This document shows, piece after piece, positions 16,767 through 24,136 of a stretch of DNA of 64,000 nucleotides. Origin of the DNA: Lentzea aerocolonigenes (lineage in GTDB: Bacteria > Actinomycetota > Actinomycetes > Mycobacteriales > Pseudonocardiaceae); NCBI RefSeq assembly GCF_000955955.1, contig NZ_JYJG01000064.1, forward strand, positions 21,570-85,569, in the 5' to 3' direction. Made by a program: the position numbers and the translations under genes. The notes under the pieces were generated by a model. The model had not been told where the DNA came from and ran no database searches. It saw nothing but the letters and a program-made list of their open reading frames with translations. Position 1 is the first letter of the stretch. Every line of letters starts with the position of its first letter.

Positions 16767-18268
16767 TGACCGACTTCGCTTCCGTCGGCGGTGCCGACAA
16801 TCTGGCAGCAGCCGCGCGTGGCGTCACGAAGCGGTTCGGACGCACGCTCGCGTTGGACGACGTGGGCATCGAGATCCGGGCTGGTGAGTCGCACGCGCTC
16901 GTCGGTCGCAACGGCGCGGGCAAGTCGACGTTGGTCTCCGTGCTCACCGGCATGCAGTTGCCGGACGCGGGCGAGGTCAGCTTCTTCGGCGAGCCCGCAC
17001 CGTCCGTCGCCGACCGTGCGGCGTGGCGGCGTCACGTCGCCTGCGTGTACCAGAAGTCGACGGTCGTGCCGGAGCTCTCCGTCGCCGAGAACCTGTTCAT
17101 CAACCGGCAGGACCTCGGTGGCGGGATGATCAGCTGGAAGAAGCTGCGCGCCGAGGCTTCTTCGTTGCTGGAGACGTACGACGTCGCGGTGCACCCGGAC
17201 TCGTTGGTCTCGACGTTGACGGTCGAGCAGCGCCAGCTCGTCGAGATCGCGCGGGCGCTGTCGATCGGCTCGCGGTTCGTGATCCTCGACGAGCCGACCG
17301 CGCAGCTCGACGGGCCGGCGATCGAGCGGCTGTTCGATCGCATGAGGTCGTTGCAGGACAAGGGAGTGACGTTCCTGTTCATCTCCCACCACCTGCAGGA
17401 GGTCTACGAGGTCTGCCAGACGGTGACGGTCTACCGCGACGCGCGGCACATCGTCACCGCGCCGGTCGCGGAGATGTCCAAGCCGGATCTGATCGAGGCG
17501 ATGACCGGTGAGGCCGGTGGGCTGAACGTGCCCAGTGGTGATGACCGGCCGTCGTCCACGGACGAGGTTCTGGCCGTGTCCTCCTTGAGCGGGGACCACT
17601 TCTCGGACGTGTCCTTGGCGGCGACCCGTGGCGAGGTCATCGGGCTCGCGGGCAGTGCGTCGTCGGGCAAGCACGAGTTCGCCGAGACGATCTACGGACT
17701 GCGCAAGCCGTCCGCCGGCACGATCTCGGTGAACGGCTCGGCGGTGCGCGGCGGCGATGTTCCGGCTGCTTTGAAGGCCGGAATCGGCTGTGTGCCAAGG
17801 GATCGCCACCACCAGGGGCTCGTGCTGGACCTGTCGATCGCGGAGAACGCGACGATGAGCACCGCGCACGCGTTCGTGTGGCCGTCGGCGCAACGATCCG
17901 CGGGATCGACCGCGATCGCTTCTTACGACGTGAAGGCCGCTGGACCGGACCAGCCCGTGTCCGACCTGTCCGGCGGCAACCAGCAGAAGGTCGTGATGGC
18001 GCGGGCACTCGCCGGCGACCCGTCCGTGCTGGTGCTGATCAACCCGACCGCTGGTGTGGACGTGAAGTCCAAGGAGTCGCTGCTCGGGGTGGTCGACGCG
18101 CAGGCGCGCCGCGGCAAGGCGGCGATCGTCGTGTCGGACGAGCTGGACGACCTGCGGGTCTGCGACCGTGTTCTGGTGATGTTCCACGGCTCTGTCGTGC
18201 GCGAGTTCTCTCGTGGCTGGCGGGACCAGGAACTCATCGCGGCTATTGAAGGAATGAGCTCGGAATGA
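16766..18268 (+). CDS. Sugar ABC transporter ATPase, RbsA type (two nucleotide-binding domains)
   Basis: A 500-residue fused double ATPase energising the importer at 15732-19281. The first domain has a full Walker A (GRNGAGKST, about 49-57), an LTVEQRQLVEIARAL signature region and Walker B FVILDEPT. The second has the degenerate P-loop usual for this family (GSASSGKHE), the LSGGNQQKVVMARAL signature and VLVLINPT, with Asn in place of Asp-Glu. So only the first site is likely a full ATPase. The start codon overlaps the binding-protein stop (TGATG) and the end overlaps the permease (ATGA). Confidence 0.95.
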   Translation: MTDFASVGGADNLAAAARGVTKRFGRTLALDDVGIEIRAGESHALVGRNGAGKSTLVSVLTGMQLPDAGEVSFFGEPAPSVADRAAWRRHVACVYQKSTVVPELSVAENLFINRQDLGGGMISWKKLRAEASSLLETYDVAVHPDSLVSTLTVEQRQLVEIARALSIGSRFVILDEPTAQLDGPAIERLFDRMRSLQDKGVTFLFISHHLQEVYEVCQTVTVYRDARHIVTAPVAEMSKPDLIEAMTGEAGGLNVPSGDDRPSSTDEVLAVSSLSGDHFSDVSLAATRGEVIGLAGSASSGKHEFAETIYGLRKPSAGTISVNGSAVRGGDVPAALKAGIGCVPRDRHHQGLVLDLSIAENATMSTAHAFVWPSAQRSAGSTAIASYDVKAAGPDQPVSDLSGGNQQKVVMARALAGDPSVLVLINPTAGVDVKSKESLLGVVDAQARRGKAAIVVSDELDDLRVCDRVLVMFHGSVVREFSRGWRDQELIAAIEGMSSE

Positions 18269-19281
18269 CGAAGGCCATGACTCCGCCGGTCTCGGCTCCC
18301 ACGCCGCCTGGGAAGCAGAAGTTCCAGTTCGCGCGGTACCAGGACCTCGCGCTGGTCCCGGTGATCATCCTCTTGCTGATCATCGGGGCGATCCTGTCAC
18401 CGATCTTCCTGACGCCCGGCAACCTGATCGCGGTGCTGACCCAGCAGAGCGAGCTGTCGTTGCTGGTGCTGGGGCAGGCGATGATCCTGATCGTCGGCAA
18501 GATGGACCTGTCGCTGGAGTCGACGGTCGGTCTCGCGCCCGCGCTGGCGGTCGCGTTGATCATTCCGTCTGCTTCCGGCGGGCTCGACGTCGGTCTGGCC
18601 GCGTGGCTGGCGTTGCCGTTGTGCCTGCTGATCGGCGTCGTGATCGGTGGGCTGAACGGGTTCCTGATCCTGAAGGTCGGGCTGTCCGGGTTCATGGTGA
18701 CCCTGGGCATGCTGACGATGCTGCGCGGTCTGCAGCTCGCGATCACCGAGGGCAAGTCGCTCATCGACGTGCCGGAGTCGTTCCTGTACCTGGGTTCCAC
18801 GACCTGGCTCGGGCTTCCGGCGGCGGTGTGGATCTGCGTTCTCTGTTACGCGGTGGGCATCTTCGTGCTGAAGTACCTGCGTGCCGGCCGGTCGTTGTAC
18901 GCGATCGGCGGCAACTCGGAGGCGGCCCGCGCGGCCGGTATCCGGGTGGACCGCGTGGTGTGGACCGTGCTGATCATCGGCAGCGTGCTGGCCGTCGTCG
19001 CGGGCATTCTGATGACCGGACGGCTCGGCTCGGTGGCGGCGACGCAGGGTGAGGGCATGATCTTCCAGGTCTTCGCGGCCGCGGTGATCGGCGGGATCTC
19101 GTTGCAGGGCGGCAAGGGCACGCTGTTCGGCGCTCTGTCCGGTGTGCTGATGCTCGGGCTCGTGGAGCAGATCTTGCGGCTGCAGGGTGTTTCGGGCTTC
19201 TACATCAAGGCCTCGTACGGTGCGGTGATCATCCTCGCGCTGATCGTCACCCGGTTCGCGACCGGTCAGAAGCAGGAGTGA
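18265..19281 (+). CDS. Sugar ABC transporter permease, RbsC type
   Basis: A 338-residue permease with 8-10 hydrophobic helices beginning about residue 30. It has the RbsC/AraH features GQAMILIVGKMDLSLESTVG, NGFLILKVGLSGFMVTLGM and AIGGNSEAARAAGI, and the conserved late segment GGISLQGGKGTLFGAL. A Pro-rich cytoplasmic N-terminus (PPVSAPTPPGKQ) precedes helix 1. It completes the putative fucose importer and is followed 3 bp later by the mutarotase gene. Confidence 0.94.
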   Translation: MTKAMTPPVSAPTPPGKQKFQFARYQDLALVPVIILLLIIGAILSPIFLTPGNLIAVLTQQSELSLLVLGQAMILIVGKMDLSLESTVGLAPALAVALIIPSASGGLDVGLAAWLALPLCLLIGVVIGGLNGFLILKVGLSGFMVTLGMLTMLRGLQLAITEGKSLIDVPESFLYLGSTTWLGLPAAVWICVLCYAVGIFVLKYLRAGRSLYAIGGNSEAARAAGIRVDRVVWTVLIIGSVLAVVAGILMTGRLGSVAATQGEGMIFQVFAAAVIGGISLQGGKGTLFGALSGVLMLGLVEQILRLQGVSGFYIKASYGAVIILALIVTRFATGQKQE

Positions 19282-19284
19282 CTC

Positions 19285-19596
19285 TTGGAGACCGTTGCGC
19301 TGCACACCCGGCTTCGTGAAGGGCGAGAGGCTGACTATGACCGCATTCACGCCACCATTCCGGTAGAGCTGGACGGCGCGTTGCGCGAGGCCGGGGTGCA
19401 CTCGTGGCGGATCTGGAGGTCCGGCCGCGAGCTGTTCCACCTGGTCGAGGTGGACGACTACCAGGCCATGAGGGCGTTTTTGGCTGAGCACCCCGCCAAC
19501 GTTCCGTGGCAGGCTCAGATGGCCGAACTGCTGGAGGTCGAGGACGACTACTCCGGTGCCGAACCCGATGTGCGACTCGTGTGGGAGCTGCCGTGA
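19285..19596 (+). CDS. L-rhamnose/L-fucose mutarotase (RhaM family)
   Basis: A 103-residue RhaM-type mutarotase that interconverts alpha and beta anomers of a 6-deoxy sugar so that the dehydrogenase receives the right form. Family features are the N-terminal VALHTRLREGREADYDRIH (catalytic His), the WRIWRSGRELFHLVEV strand and the closing VRLVWELP. The start is TTG 19285, set by AGGAG 6 bp upstream; no ATG or GTG fits. It overlaps the aldo/keto reductase gene by 4 bp. Substrate L-fucose is inferred from the operon. Confidence 0.9.
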   Translation: METVALHTRLREGREADYDRIHATIPVELDGALREAGVHSWRIWRSGRELFHLVEVDDYQAMRAFLAEHPANVPWQAQMAELLEVEDDYSGAEPDVRLVWELP

Positions 19597-20549
19597 AGGT
19601 TGCTGTTTCTCGTCTTGGCTTCGGTGCCGCGCCGATCGGAAACCTGTACCGGGAGATCTCCGACGAGGAGGCCTTCGGGGCGGTCGAGGCGGCGTGGCAG
19701 ACCGGGGTCCGGTACTTCGACACCGCGCCGCACTACGGGCTCGGGCTGTCGGAGCGGCGGTTGGGCGTCGCTCTGGCAGGCCGTCCGCGGGACGAGTACG
19801 TGATCTCCACCAAGGTCGGACGGCTGCTGGAGCCGTTCGACGGAGACGGCCTCGATGACGAGGGTTTCGCGGTTCCTCGGCATTTCAGGCGCGTGCGGGA
19901 CTACTCGGCGGATGGTGTTCGACGGTCCATCGAGTCCTCCTTGGAACGTCTCGGGACCGATCGCGTGGAGATCGTCTACATCCACGATCCCGATGACTAC
20001 TGGGATGTGGCTTTCGGCGAGGCCTATCCGGCGTTGGAAGAGCTGCGGTCACAGGGCGTTGTGGGTGCGATCGGAGTCGGCATGAACCAGTGGGAGATGC
20101 CGGAGCGGTTCGTCCGCGAGACCGACATCGACGTGGTCATGCTGGCCGGGCGGTACACGTTGCTGGAGCAACCTTCGCTGGCCTCTTTCCTGCCCGCGTG
20201 TGTCGAGCGCGGTGTTTCGGTGGTGGCGTGCGGGGTCTTCAACTCCGGGCTGCTGTCCAAGCCTGTGGTCGCCGTTGATGCGAAGTACAACTACGACCAC
20301 GCGCCTCTTGCGCTGGTGCAGCGGGCTCGTTCCATCGCGGCGGTGTGCGAGGGACACGGCGTGACGTTGCCGGAGGTGGCGATCCAGTTCGCTCTGGGCC
20401 ACCCCGCGGTGGTGTCGGTGGTGATCGGCTCGCGGACGGCTGAGCAGATGTACGCCAACGCCGAGTACTTCGACAAGCCGATCCCTGATGAGCTGTGGGC
20501 CGAGCTGAAGTCGCTGGGATTGCTGGGTGTGGAGGTTCCGACGCCGTGA
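19593..20549 (+). CDS. Aldo/keto reductase, probable L-fucose 1-dehydrogenase
   Basis: A 318-residue aldo/keto reductase. GTG 19593 overlaps the mutarotase stop (GTGA) and gives the normal family N-terminus VKVAVSRLGFGAAPIGNLY. Catalytic features are FDTAPHYG with the Asp/Tyr pair, STKVGRLL (Lys) and YIHDPDD. The substitution of the usual YxxH pattern is typical of D-threo-aldose/L-fucose dehydrogenases. It would oxidise L-fucose to L-fucono-1,5-lactone using NAD(P)+, the first step of the pathway. An upstream in-frame start at 19506 lies inside the mutarotase gene and is rejected. Confidence 0.9.
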   Translation: MKVAVSRLGFGAAPIGNLYREISDEEAFGAVEAAWQTGVRYFDTAPHYGLGLSERRLGVALAGRPRDEYVISTKVGRLLEPFDGDGLDDEGFAVPRHFRRVRDYSADGVRRSIESSLERLGTDRVEIVYIHDPDDYWDVAFGEAYPALEELRSQGVVGAIGVGMNQWEMPERFVRETDIDVVMLAGRYTLLEQPSLASFLPACVERGVSVVACGVFNSGLLSKPVVAVDAKYNYDHAPLALVQRARSIAAVCEGHGVTLPEVAIQFALGHPAVVSVVIGSRTAEQMYANAEYFDKPIPDELWAELKSLGLLGVEVPTP

Positions 20550-21376
20550 TCGTCGACGCTCACCACCACCTGTGGGATCTGTCGGTTCGCGACCAGGACT
20601 GGATCACCGACCCGCCGATGGGAGTGATCCGGCGGTCGTTCTTCGAGTCGGACTACCGGGCCGCGGCTCCTGAGGTGTCGGCTTCTGTGCTGGTGCAGAC
20701 GATTCCGGTGGCCGAGGAGACGCCGGAGTTCCTGGCTGTGGCAGCTGGTTCCGATGTCGTCGGTGCCGTGGTGGGCTGGACCGATCTGACTTCACCCGGC
20801 GTTGCCGACGCGTTGGCGGCTTTGCAGGGTGGGCAGGACGGCTCGTGGCTGCGCGGGATTCGGCACGGGGTGCAGGCCGAGCCGGACCCGGAATGGTTGT
20901 GCCGCAAGGACGTCTGGCACGGGCTCGCTGCCGTTGGCGCTGCCGGGCTGGTGTACGACCTGCTGACGTTGCCGCACCAGCTTCCGGCCGCGCGCCGGAC
21001 CGTGGCGGCGTTGCCTCAGGTTTCCTTTGTGGTGGACCACTGTTCGAAGCCCGCGATCGGGTCCGACGTCGGTGAGTGGGCCGAGCTCATGCGGTCGCTG
21101 GCGGCGCACGAGAACGTGACGTGCAAGCTGTCCGGGCTGGTCACCGAGGCCGACTGGAAGGCATGGGACGTCGCTGCTCTGCGGCCGTACTTCGAGGTCG
21201 TGCTCGACGCGTTCGGCGCGGATCGGCTGATGTTCGGCTCGGACTGGCCGGTGTGCCTGCTGGCCGCTTCTTACTCCGAGTGGCTCGGAGCCGCTCAGGA
21301 GCTGGTCTCCGAGCTGTCACCCGACGAGCAGGCTTCGATCTTCTCGGGCACTGCTCGCCGGGTGTACTCGCTCTAG
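20546..21376 (+). CDS. Amidohydrolase-2 family, probable L-fucono-1,5-lactonase
   Basis: A 276-residue TIM-barrel lactonase. Start GTG 20546 overlaps the upstream stop, and the first residues VIVDAHHHLWDL hold the metal-binding HxH. VVDHCSKPAIG (second His), CKLSGLVTEADW and the Asp in LMFGSDWPVC match the L-fuconolactonase/L-rhamnono-lactonase group of the amidohydrolase superfamily. It opens L-fuconolactone to L-fuconate, linking the dehydrogenase to fuconate dehydratase. It is the last gene of the operon; its TAG is shared with the convergent dapA-like gene on the other strand (CTAG at 21373-21376). Confidence 0.9.
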   Translation: MIVDAHHHLWDLSVRDQDWITDPPMGVIRRSFFESDYRAAAPEVSASVLVQTIPVAEETPEFLAVAAGSDVVGAVVGWTDLTSPGVADALAALQGGQDGSWLRGIRHGVQAEPDPEWLCRKDVWHGLAAVGAAGLVYDLLTLPHQLPAARRTVAALPQVSFVVDHCSKPAIGSDVGEWAELMRSLAAHENVTCKLSGLVTEADWKAWDVAALRPYFEVVLDAFGADRLMFGSDWPVCLLAASYSEWLGAAQELVSELSPDEQASIFSGTARRVYSL

Positions 21377-22227
21377 AACAGCGCCTTCAGCTCACTGATC
21401 AGCTTCGGCGTGGCCCCGGCGAGCGGTTCGCGGACGGGGCCCGCCGGGAGTCCGAGCAGGTTGAGCGCGGCCTTCACGGCGACCGCACCAGGCTCGCGGG
21501 TCATGATCGCGGTGATCACCGGCAGCAGGGCCTGGTGCCTGCGCAGGGCTTCCTTGTTGTCGCCCTCGTCGTAGGCGTCGAGCATCGCCCTGATCTCGCT
21601 GCCGACGACGTGGCCGACGGTGCTGACCGTGCCGACGCCGCCGATCGAGTACAGCGGCAGGATCAGCTCGTCGTTGCCGGAGTAGAAGTCGAGCCCGGTC
21701 TCGGCGATGACCTTCGCCGTCGCCAGCAGGTCGACCTTGCAGTCCTTCACGCCGACGATCCGCGGGTGCTCGCTCAGCCTGAGCAGCGTCTCGGTCTCGA
21801 TCGCCGTGCCGGTGCGGCCGGGGATGTCGTAGAGCAGCGCGGGCAGGCCGGACGCGTCGGCCACCTGCTTGAAGTGGTTCTCGACGCCTTCCTGGGTGGG
21901 CTTGCTGTAGTACGGCGTGACGACGAGCAGCCCGTCCGCGCCGTTCTCCTCGGCTTGCTTCGAGAGCTCGATGGTGTGGCGGGTGGAGTTGGTGCCGACG
22001 CCCGCGAGGACGTGGGTGTCGCCGACCGCTTCCTTCACGGCCTTGATGACCTGCGCCTTCTCGGCGTCGGTCGTCGTGGGCGCCTCTCCGGTCGTGCCGT
22101 TGACGACCAGGCCGTCCACTTTCTGCTTGTCGACGAGGTGCGCCGCCAGCTCCTGCGCACCCTTGAGGTCCAGGTCACCGTCGGGGGTGAACGGGGTGAC
22201 CATCGCTACCAGCACTCGTCCGAACAT
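21373..22227 (-). CDS. 4-hydroxy-tetrahydrodipicolinate synthase family protein (DapA-like)
   Basis: A 284-residue class I aldolase-fold lyase. It has the DHDPS residues: GTTGEAPTTT (the Thr-Thr pair), TPYYSKPTQEG (Tyr), YDIPGRTG (catalytic Tyr and the carboxylate-binding Arg typical of true DapA), GVKDCKVDL (Schiff-base Lys) and YSGND. The expected reaction is condensation of pyruvate with aspartate semialdehyde for lysine/DAP synthesis. Its setting between the fucose operon and a LysR gene also allows a sugar-acid aldolase role, but the Arg argues for DapA. Promoter region shared with LysR. Confidence 0.85.
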   Translation of the reverse strand: MFGRVLVAMVTPFTPDGDLDLKGAQELAAHLVDKQKVDGLVVNGTTGEAPTTTDAEKAQVIKAVKEAVGDTHVLAGVGTNSTRHTIELSKQAEENGADGLLVVTPYYSKPTQEGVENHFKQVADASGLPALLYDIPGRTGTAIETETLLRLSEHPRIVGVKDCKVDLLATAKVIAETGLDFYSGNDELILPLYSIGGVGTVSTVGHVVGSEIRAMLDAYDEGDNKEALRRHQALLPVITAIMTREPGAVAVKAALNLLGLPAGPVREPLAGATPKLISELKALF

Positions 22228-22298
22228 GACTCCAGCGTGGCTCTAGTCTTCGCAAAGTTCCAGTTAGAAGTTCTGCTCGGAACGTTAAGCTGAGCTTT
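22228..22298. promoter_or_regulatory. Divergent dapA-like / lysR promoter with candidate LysR box
   Basis: The 71-bp gap between the two divergent starts contains TTCCAGTTAGAA (TTC-N6-GAA, 22258-22269) and an outer inverted pair GTTCC (22257-22261) and GGAAC (22279-22283). Such dyads in a short divergent gap are where LysR proteins usually bind and activate the neighbour while repressing themselves. The factor is inferred to be the product of 22299-23177. Confidence 0.45.
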
Positions 22299-23177
22299 GT
22301 GTTGGATGTGCGACGGTTGCGTTTGCTTCATGCGTTGTCGGTCCACGGCACGGTTACGGCCGCCGCCGAGGCTCTGCACGTGACCTCTCCGGCGGTCTCC
22401 CAGCAGTTGGCTGCTCTGGAGCGCGAGGCCGGTGTTCCGCTGGTCGAACGGGACGGCCGCCGGCTGGCGTTGACCCGCGCCGGGCATGTGCTGGCCGCGC
22501 ACACACAGCTCGTACTGGATCAGCTGGCCGCTGCGGAGGCTGATCTGGCGTCTTTGCGGACTTCCGTGTCCGGAGTGGTTCGGGTTGGCGCGTTCGTGTC
22601 CGTCGCCGCGTTGCTGCCGCGCGTGATCCAGGTGCTGCGGTCGGCGCACGGGTCCGATGTGGAGCTTTTCGTGCACGAGATGGAACCCGAGGCGTCACTG
22701 CCTGCGTTGCGGCGCGGGGACATCGACATCGCGGTCATCCACTCCTACAACATCATGCCGCGCTCGCTGCCTGAGTCCTGCGAGTCGTTCGAGTTGTTCG
22801 TGGAGCCTGTGAACGTGGCTCTGCCGCTGTCGGATCCGTTGGTGCAGCAGGATTCCGTTGATTTGGCGTTGTTGGCTGACCGTCCGTGGATCATGCCGCG
22901 TACGGATGCTTCGTGCCACGAGCTGACGCAACGGGCGTGTGGTGCGGCTGGGTTCGTGCCTCGTGCGCAGGCCTATTGCGATGATTTCGGCGTTATGTGC
23001 GGGCTTGTTGAGGCTGGGTTGGGCGTTGCGTTGGTGCCTTCGGTGGCTCGGCGGCCCGGGGTGGCGTTGCGGCCGTTGAAGCAGCAGGTGTTCCGGACTG
23101 TGTCAGCCGTGGTCCGGAATCGGGCGGATGGGCAGCCTGCCGTGCGTGCGGTGCTGGAGCAGCTGCGCCAGGTCTGA
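22299..23177 (+). CDS. LysR-family transcriptional regulator
   Basis: A 292-residue LysR regulator. The helix-turn-helix lies at about 3-60 (LRLLHALSVHGTVTAAAEALHVTSPAVSQQLAALE region), followed by a linker helix and a periplasmic-binding-like effector domain (about 88-290) containing GLVEAGLGVALVPS. Start is GTG 22299. It is transcribed away from the dapA-like gene, its most likely target. Convergent neighbour: the FadR gene, whose 3' end lies 84 bp away with nothing recognisable between. Confidence 0.92.
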   Translation: MLDVRRLRLLHALSVHGTVTAAAEALHVTSPAVSQQLAALEREAGVPLVERDGRRLALTRAGHVLAAHTQLVLDQLAAAEADLASLRTSVSGVVRVGAFVSVAALLPRVIQVLRSAHGSDVELFVHEMEPEASLPALRRGDIDIAVIHSYNIMPRSLPESCESFELFVEPVNVALPLSDPLVQQDSVDLALLADRPWIMPRTDASCHELTQRACGAAGFVPRAQAYCDDFGVMCGLVEAGLGVALVPSVARRPGVALRPLKQQVFRTVSAVVRNRADGQPAVRAVLEQLRQV

Positions 23178-23261
23178 GTGCCGGTAGTAGCCGGGGCCGG
23201 TTCGTCGAACTCCAGGCATCGAGGTCCCAGAGCAGCCAGGTGTGCCGCAGTACGACACCGA

Positions 23262-23936
23262 TCAGGCCAGGTCGGACAGCCACTGCTCGACGCCCGCCAC
23301 GTGCACCGTCGACCAGCTGCGGGCCAGTTCCGGCTGGTGGGCGGCGAGAGCGTCGACGATGGCGCGGTGCTCGGCGACGGTGCGGTCCACGGCGTTGGAC
23401 TGGGTGATGCCTCGCCAGATGCGGACGCGGACGGTGGGACCGGCCAGGGTGTCGAGGAGCTGGGCCAGGTAGGCGTTGCCCGAGCACTGGGCGATGGCGC
23501 GGTGGAAGTCCAGGTCGTGTTCGACCAGTTCCTCGACCGACTTCGCGGACTCGGCGGCGTCGCACAACGCGCGCAGCCTGGCGATCTCCTCCTGGTCCAC
23601 CCTTTGGGCAGCCATGGCGGCTGCCGCGGGTTCCAGGATGCGACGGACCTGGAGGACTTCGAGGACCGAATCTTCGCCTCGGTGGAGATCCAGGACGAAG
23701 GAGAGGGCGCCGAGGAGGTCGTCGGCGCGCAGGGACGAGACGTAGGTGCCGTCGCCCTGGCGGACGTCGAGTACACGAACGAGTGACAGTGCCTTCACGG
23801 CCTCGCGCAGGGAGTTGCGCGAGAGTCCTAGGCGTTCGGCCAGGTCAGCCTCACGCGGGAGGCGGTCGCCGGGCTTCAGCTCGCCCGAAACGATCATCTC
23901 CTTGACGCGCAGGATCGCATCGTCAGTGACTGCCAC
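23262..23936 (-). CDS. FadR-type GntR transcriptional regulator
   Basis: A 224-residue regulator. Start GTG 23936 follows GAGG and yields VAVTDDAILRVKEMI, a normal GntR N-terminus. The winged helix is at about 5-70 (LPREADLAERLGLSRNSLREAVKAL region). The FCD effector domain (about 85-220) carries the metal-site Asp/His residues in LVEHDLDFHRAIAQCSGN and VAEHRAIVDAL. FCD proteins sense sugar acids or other organic acids. The palindrome before this gene resembles the one before the fucose operon, which suggests it represses that operon and itself. It could also act on nagA, which is divergent. Confidence 0.92.
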   Translation of the reverse strand: MAVTDDAILRVKEMIVSGELKPGDRLPREADLAERLGLSRNSLREAVKALSLVRVLDVRQGDGTYVSSLRADDLLGALSFVLDLHRGEDSVLEVLQVRRILEPAAAAMAAQRVDQEEIARLRALCDAAESAKSVEELVEHDLDFHRAIAQCSGNAYLAQLLDTLAGPTVRVRIWRGITQSNAVDRTVAEHRAIVDALAAHQPELARSWSTVHVAGVEQWLSDLA

Positions 23937-23955
23937 GGCACCCTCAACTCGTCGT

Positions 23956-23970
23956 AGACCTCGGATGTCT
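23956..23970. promoter_or_regulatory. Candidate FadR operator in its own promoter
   Basis: AGACCTCGGATGTCT is an imperfect dyad 20 bp before the FadR start. It matches 11 of 15 positions of ATACATCCGATGTAT at 12744-12758, including the central TC-x-GATGT core. This supports autoregulation and a link to the fucose operon. A different dyad, GAGAT-GGTT-ATCTC, lies at 24059-24072 further into the same divergent region and has no partner elsewhere that I saw. Confidence 0.45.
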
Positions 23971-24108
23971 GAGGACCAGTATGCGCCACGGATGGTCATC
24001 TGCCGTGCATCGTCCGGGTATCCCGGTCCGAATGGCCGCGATTCACCGATTGGTATGTGAGATGGTTATCTCTTAACGATACGTGACGGGAACCCCTGTT
24101 GTCGCCAT

Positions 24109-24124
24109 AATGGTCTGGACCATT
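24109..24124. promoter_or_regulatory. DasR-responsive element (dre) upstream of nagA
   Basis: AATGGTCTGGACCATT closely matches the dre consensus ACTGGTCTAGACCACT and is itself nearly a perfect palindrome. It ends 12 bp before the nagA start and 2 bp before its ribosome-binding site, so DasR bound here should block transcription. A second dre lies before dasA (31392-31407), and the dasR gene is at 31570-32325. In known DasR systems, glucosamine-6-phosphate relieves repression. Confidence 0.85.
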
Positions 24125-24136
24125 CTAGGAGGGATC

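Noticed and set aside
21373..22227. 2-keto-3-deoxy-L-fuconate aldolase as a seventh fucose enzyme
   Set aside because: The catalytic set (PGRTG Arg, GTTGE, YxxxP) fits true DapA, it is on the opposite strand, and the FAH hydrolase already completes the pathway.
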